This document shows positions 63,726-64,000 of a DNA stretch of 64,000 nucleotides, one piece after another. The position numbers and the translations under genes were made by a program. Origin of the DNA: Limosilactobacillus pontis (GTDB lineage: Bacteria > Bacillota > Bacilli > Lactobacillales > Lactobacillaceae); NCBI RefSeq assembly GCF_002940945.1, contig NZ_PNFV01000007.1, forward strand, positions 1,267 to 65,266, read 5' to 3'. The notes beneath the pieces are model-generated. The model made no database searches, had not been told where the DNA came from, and saw only the letters and a program-made list of their open reading frames with translations. Each line of letters starts with the position of its first letter. Position 1 is the stretch's first letter.

Positions 63726-64000
63726 ATGGCAGTTGTATCAGTAGAAGATCTGAGTGTAGCCTATGGCAACCACCAGGTTATCTCGGACCTAAGCTTCACG
63801 GTCAATGAGGGGGATTTCCTGGTAGTGATCGGTGAGAACGGGGTTGGAAAGACCACCCTGGTGCGGGCCTTATTGGGTCTGCTTAAGCCGCGCAGTGGGG
63901 AAATTGATATCCCGGCTAGTACTAAGATCGGTTACGTACCCCAGTTTCGTAACATTGACGAGGAGTACCCGCTCTCAATTCGTGATTTCGTATCGCTGAA
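63726..64000 (+). CDS. znuC: Zinc ABC transporter ATPase (ZnuC), 5' part
   Basis: The first 91 codons of an ABC ATPase are in the window: SVEDLSVAYGNHQVISDL, Walker A GENGVGKTT and the Q-loop GYVPQFRNIDEEYPLSI, the last typical of metal-type ATPases such as ZnuC/MntB. It begins right after the znuA stop with ggagaatagg as ribosome site. The gene runs off the window end; a permease gene is expected beyond. Confidence 0.9.
   Translation, partial: MAVVSVEDLSVAYGNHQVISDLSFTVNEGDFLVVIGENGVGKTTLVRALLGLLKPRSGEIDIPASTKIGYVPQFRNIDEEYPLSIRDFVSL

Overview
The window reads as chromosomal DNA of a heterofermentative lactobacillus, most likely a Limosilactobacillus. This rests on gene content seen here: D-lactate and L-2-hydroxyisocaproate dehydrogenases, an Asp23/DUF2273/AmaP stress module, T-box control of methionine uptake and of trpS, mevalonate-pathway mvaA beside a lone ispE, two GH36 alpha-galactosidases and HelD. 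The species cannot be fixed from the sequence. There is no prophage, insertion sequence or CRISPR array; most of it is ordinary core genome with good Shine-Dalgarno sites and many hairpin terminators.

Layout. 1-2187: 3' part of 23S rRNA, 5S rRNA and terminator. 2.6-6.4 kb: AraC regulator, membrane protein and alpha-galactosidase with a cre site. 6.5-9.9 kb: BioY, EamA exporter, aldo/keto reductase, PAP2 phosphatase. 9.9-12.8 kb: nuclease-helicase with PLD, DEAH and DUF3427 regions. 12.8-14.9 kb: GntR-controlled ABC exporter. 15-19 kb: envelope stress module, a P1B ATPase whose start is out of frame, a flavin reductase with a shifted C terminus. 19.1-20.8 kb: ldhD, msrB. 20.8-25.5 kb: small membrane peptide, then peptidase and MetI-MetN-MetQ behind a methionine T-box. 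25.6-29.3 kb: L-HicDH, MFS, TauE, Nth. 29.5-32.4 kb: amino-acid permease and class III aminotransferase. 32.5-32.9 kb: tRNA-Thr and an unexplained structured stretch. 32.9-37 kb: SDR, membrane protein, ClC, Na+/H+ antiporter. 37-42.3 kb: HelD, Ndk, second alpha-galactosidase. 42.3-45.9 kb: DUF1643-like gene, zinc-ribbon microprotein, and an SOS-type translesion polymerase operon with the polymerase split in a C run. 46-51.2 kb: T-box trpS, then ppx, mvaA, a HELLH protein and a sirtuin. 51.3-55.6 kb: amino-acid ABC transporter with a zinc methyltransferase of the MtaA/HemE fold behind a leader peptide. 55.6-64 kb: microprotein, DUF72, metG-tatD-rnmV-rsmA, veg, ispE, and a Zur-type operator before znuA-znuC (cut by the window end).

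The most interesting locus is 51.3-55.6 kb. A 30-codon leader with two adjacent Cys codons sits on one arm of a hairpin followed by a U-tract and precedes a second, very strong hairpin. The first structural gene has the His-X-Cys...Cys zinc signature of corrinoid/thiol methyltransferases rather than a haem decarboxylase, and the other four encode a polar amino-acid ABC transporter. This looks like a sulfur amino-acid or methylated-thiol uptake and demethylation system controlled by ribosome-mediated attenuation. Three genes (16.4-18.2, 18.4-18.9 and 44.3-45.9 kb) carry apparent single-base frameshifts, which are either real decay or sequence errors.
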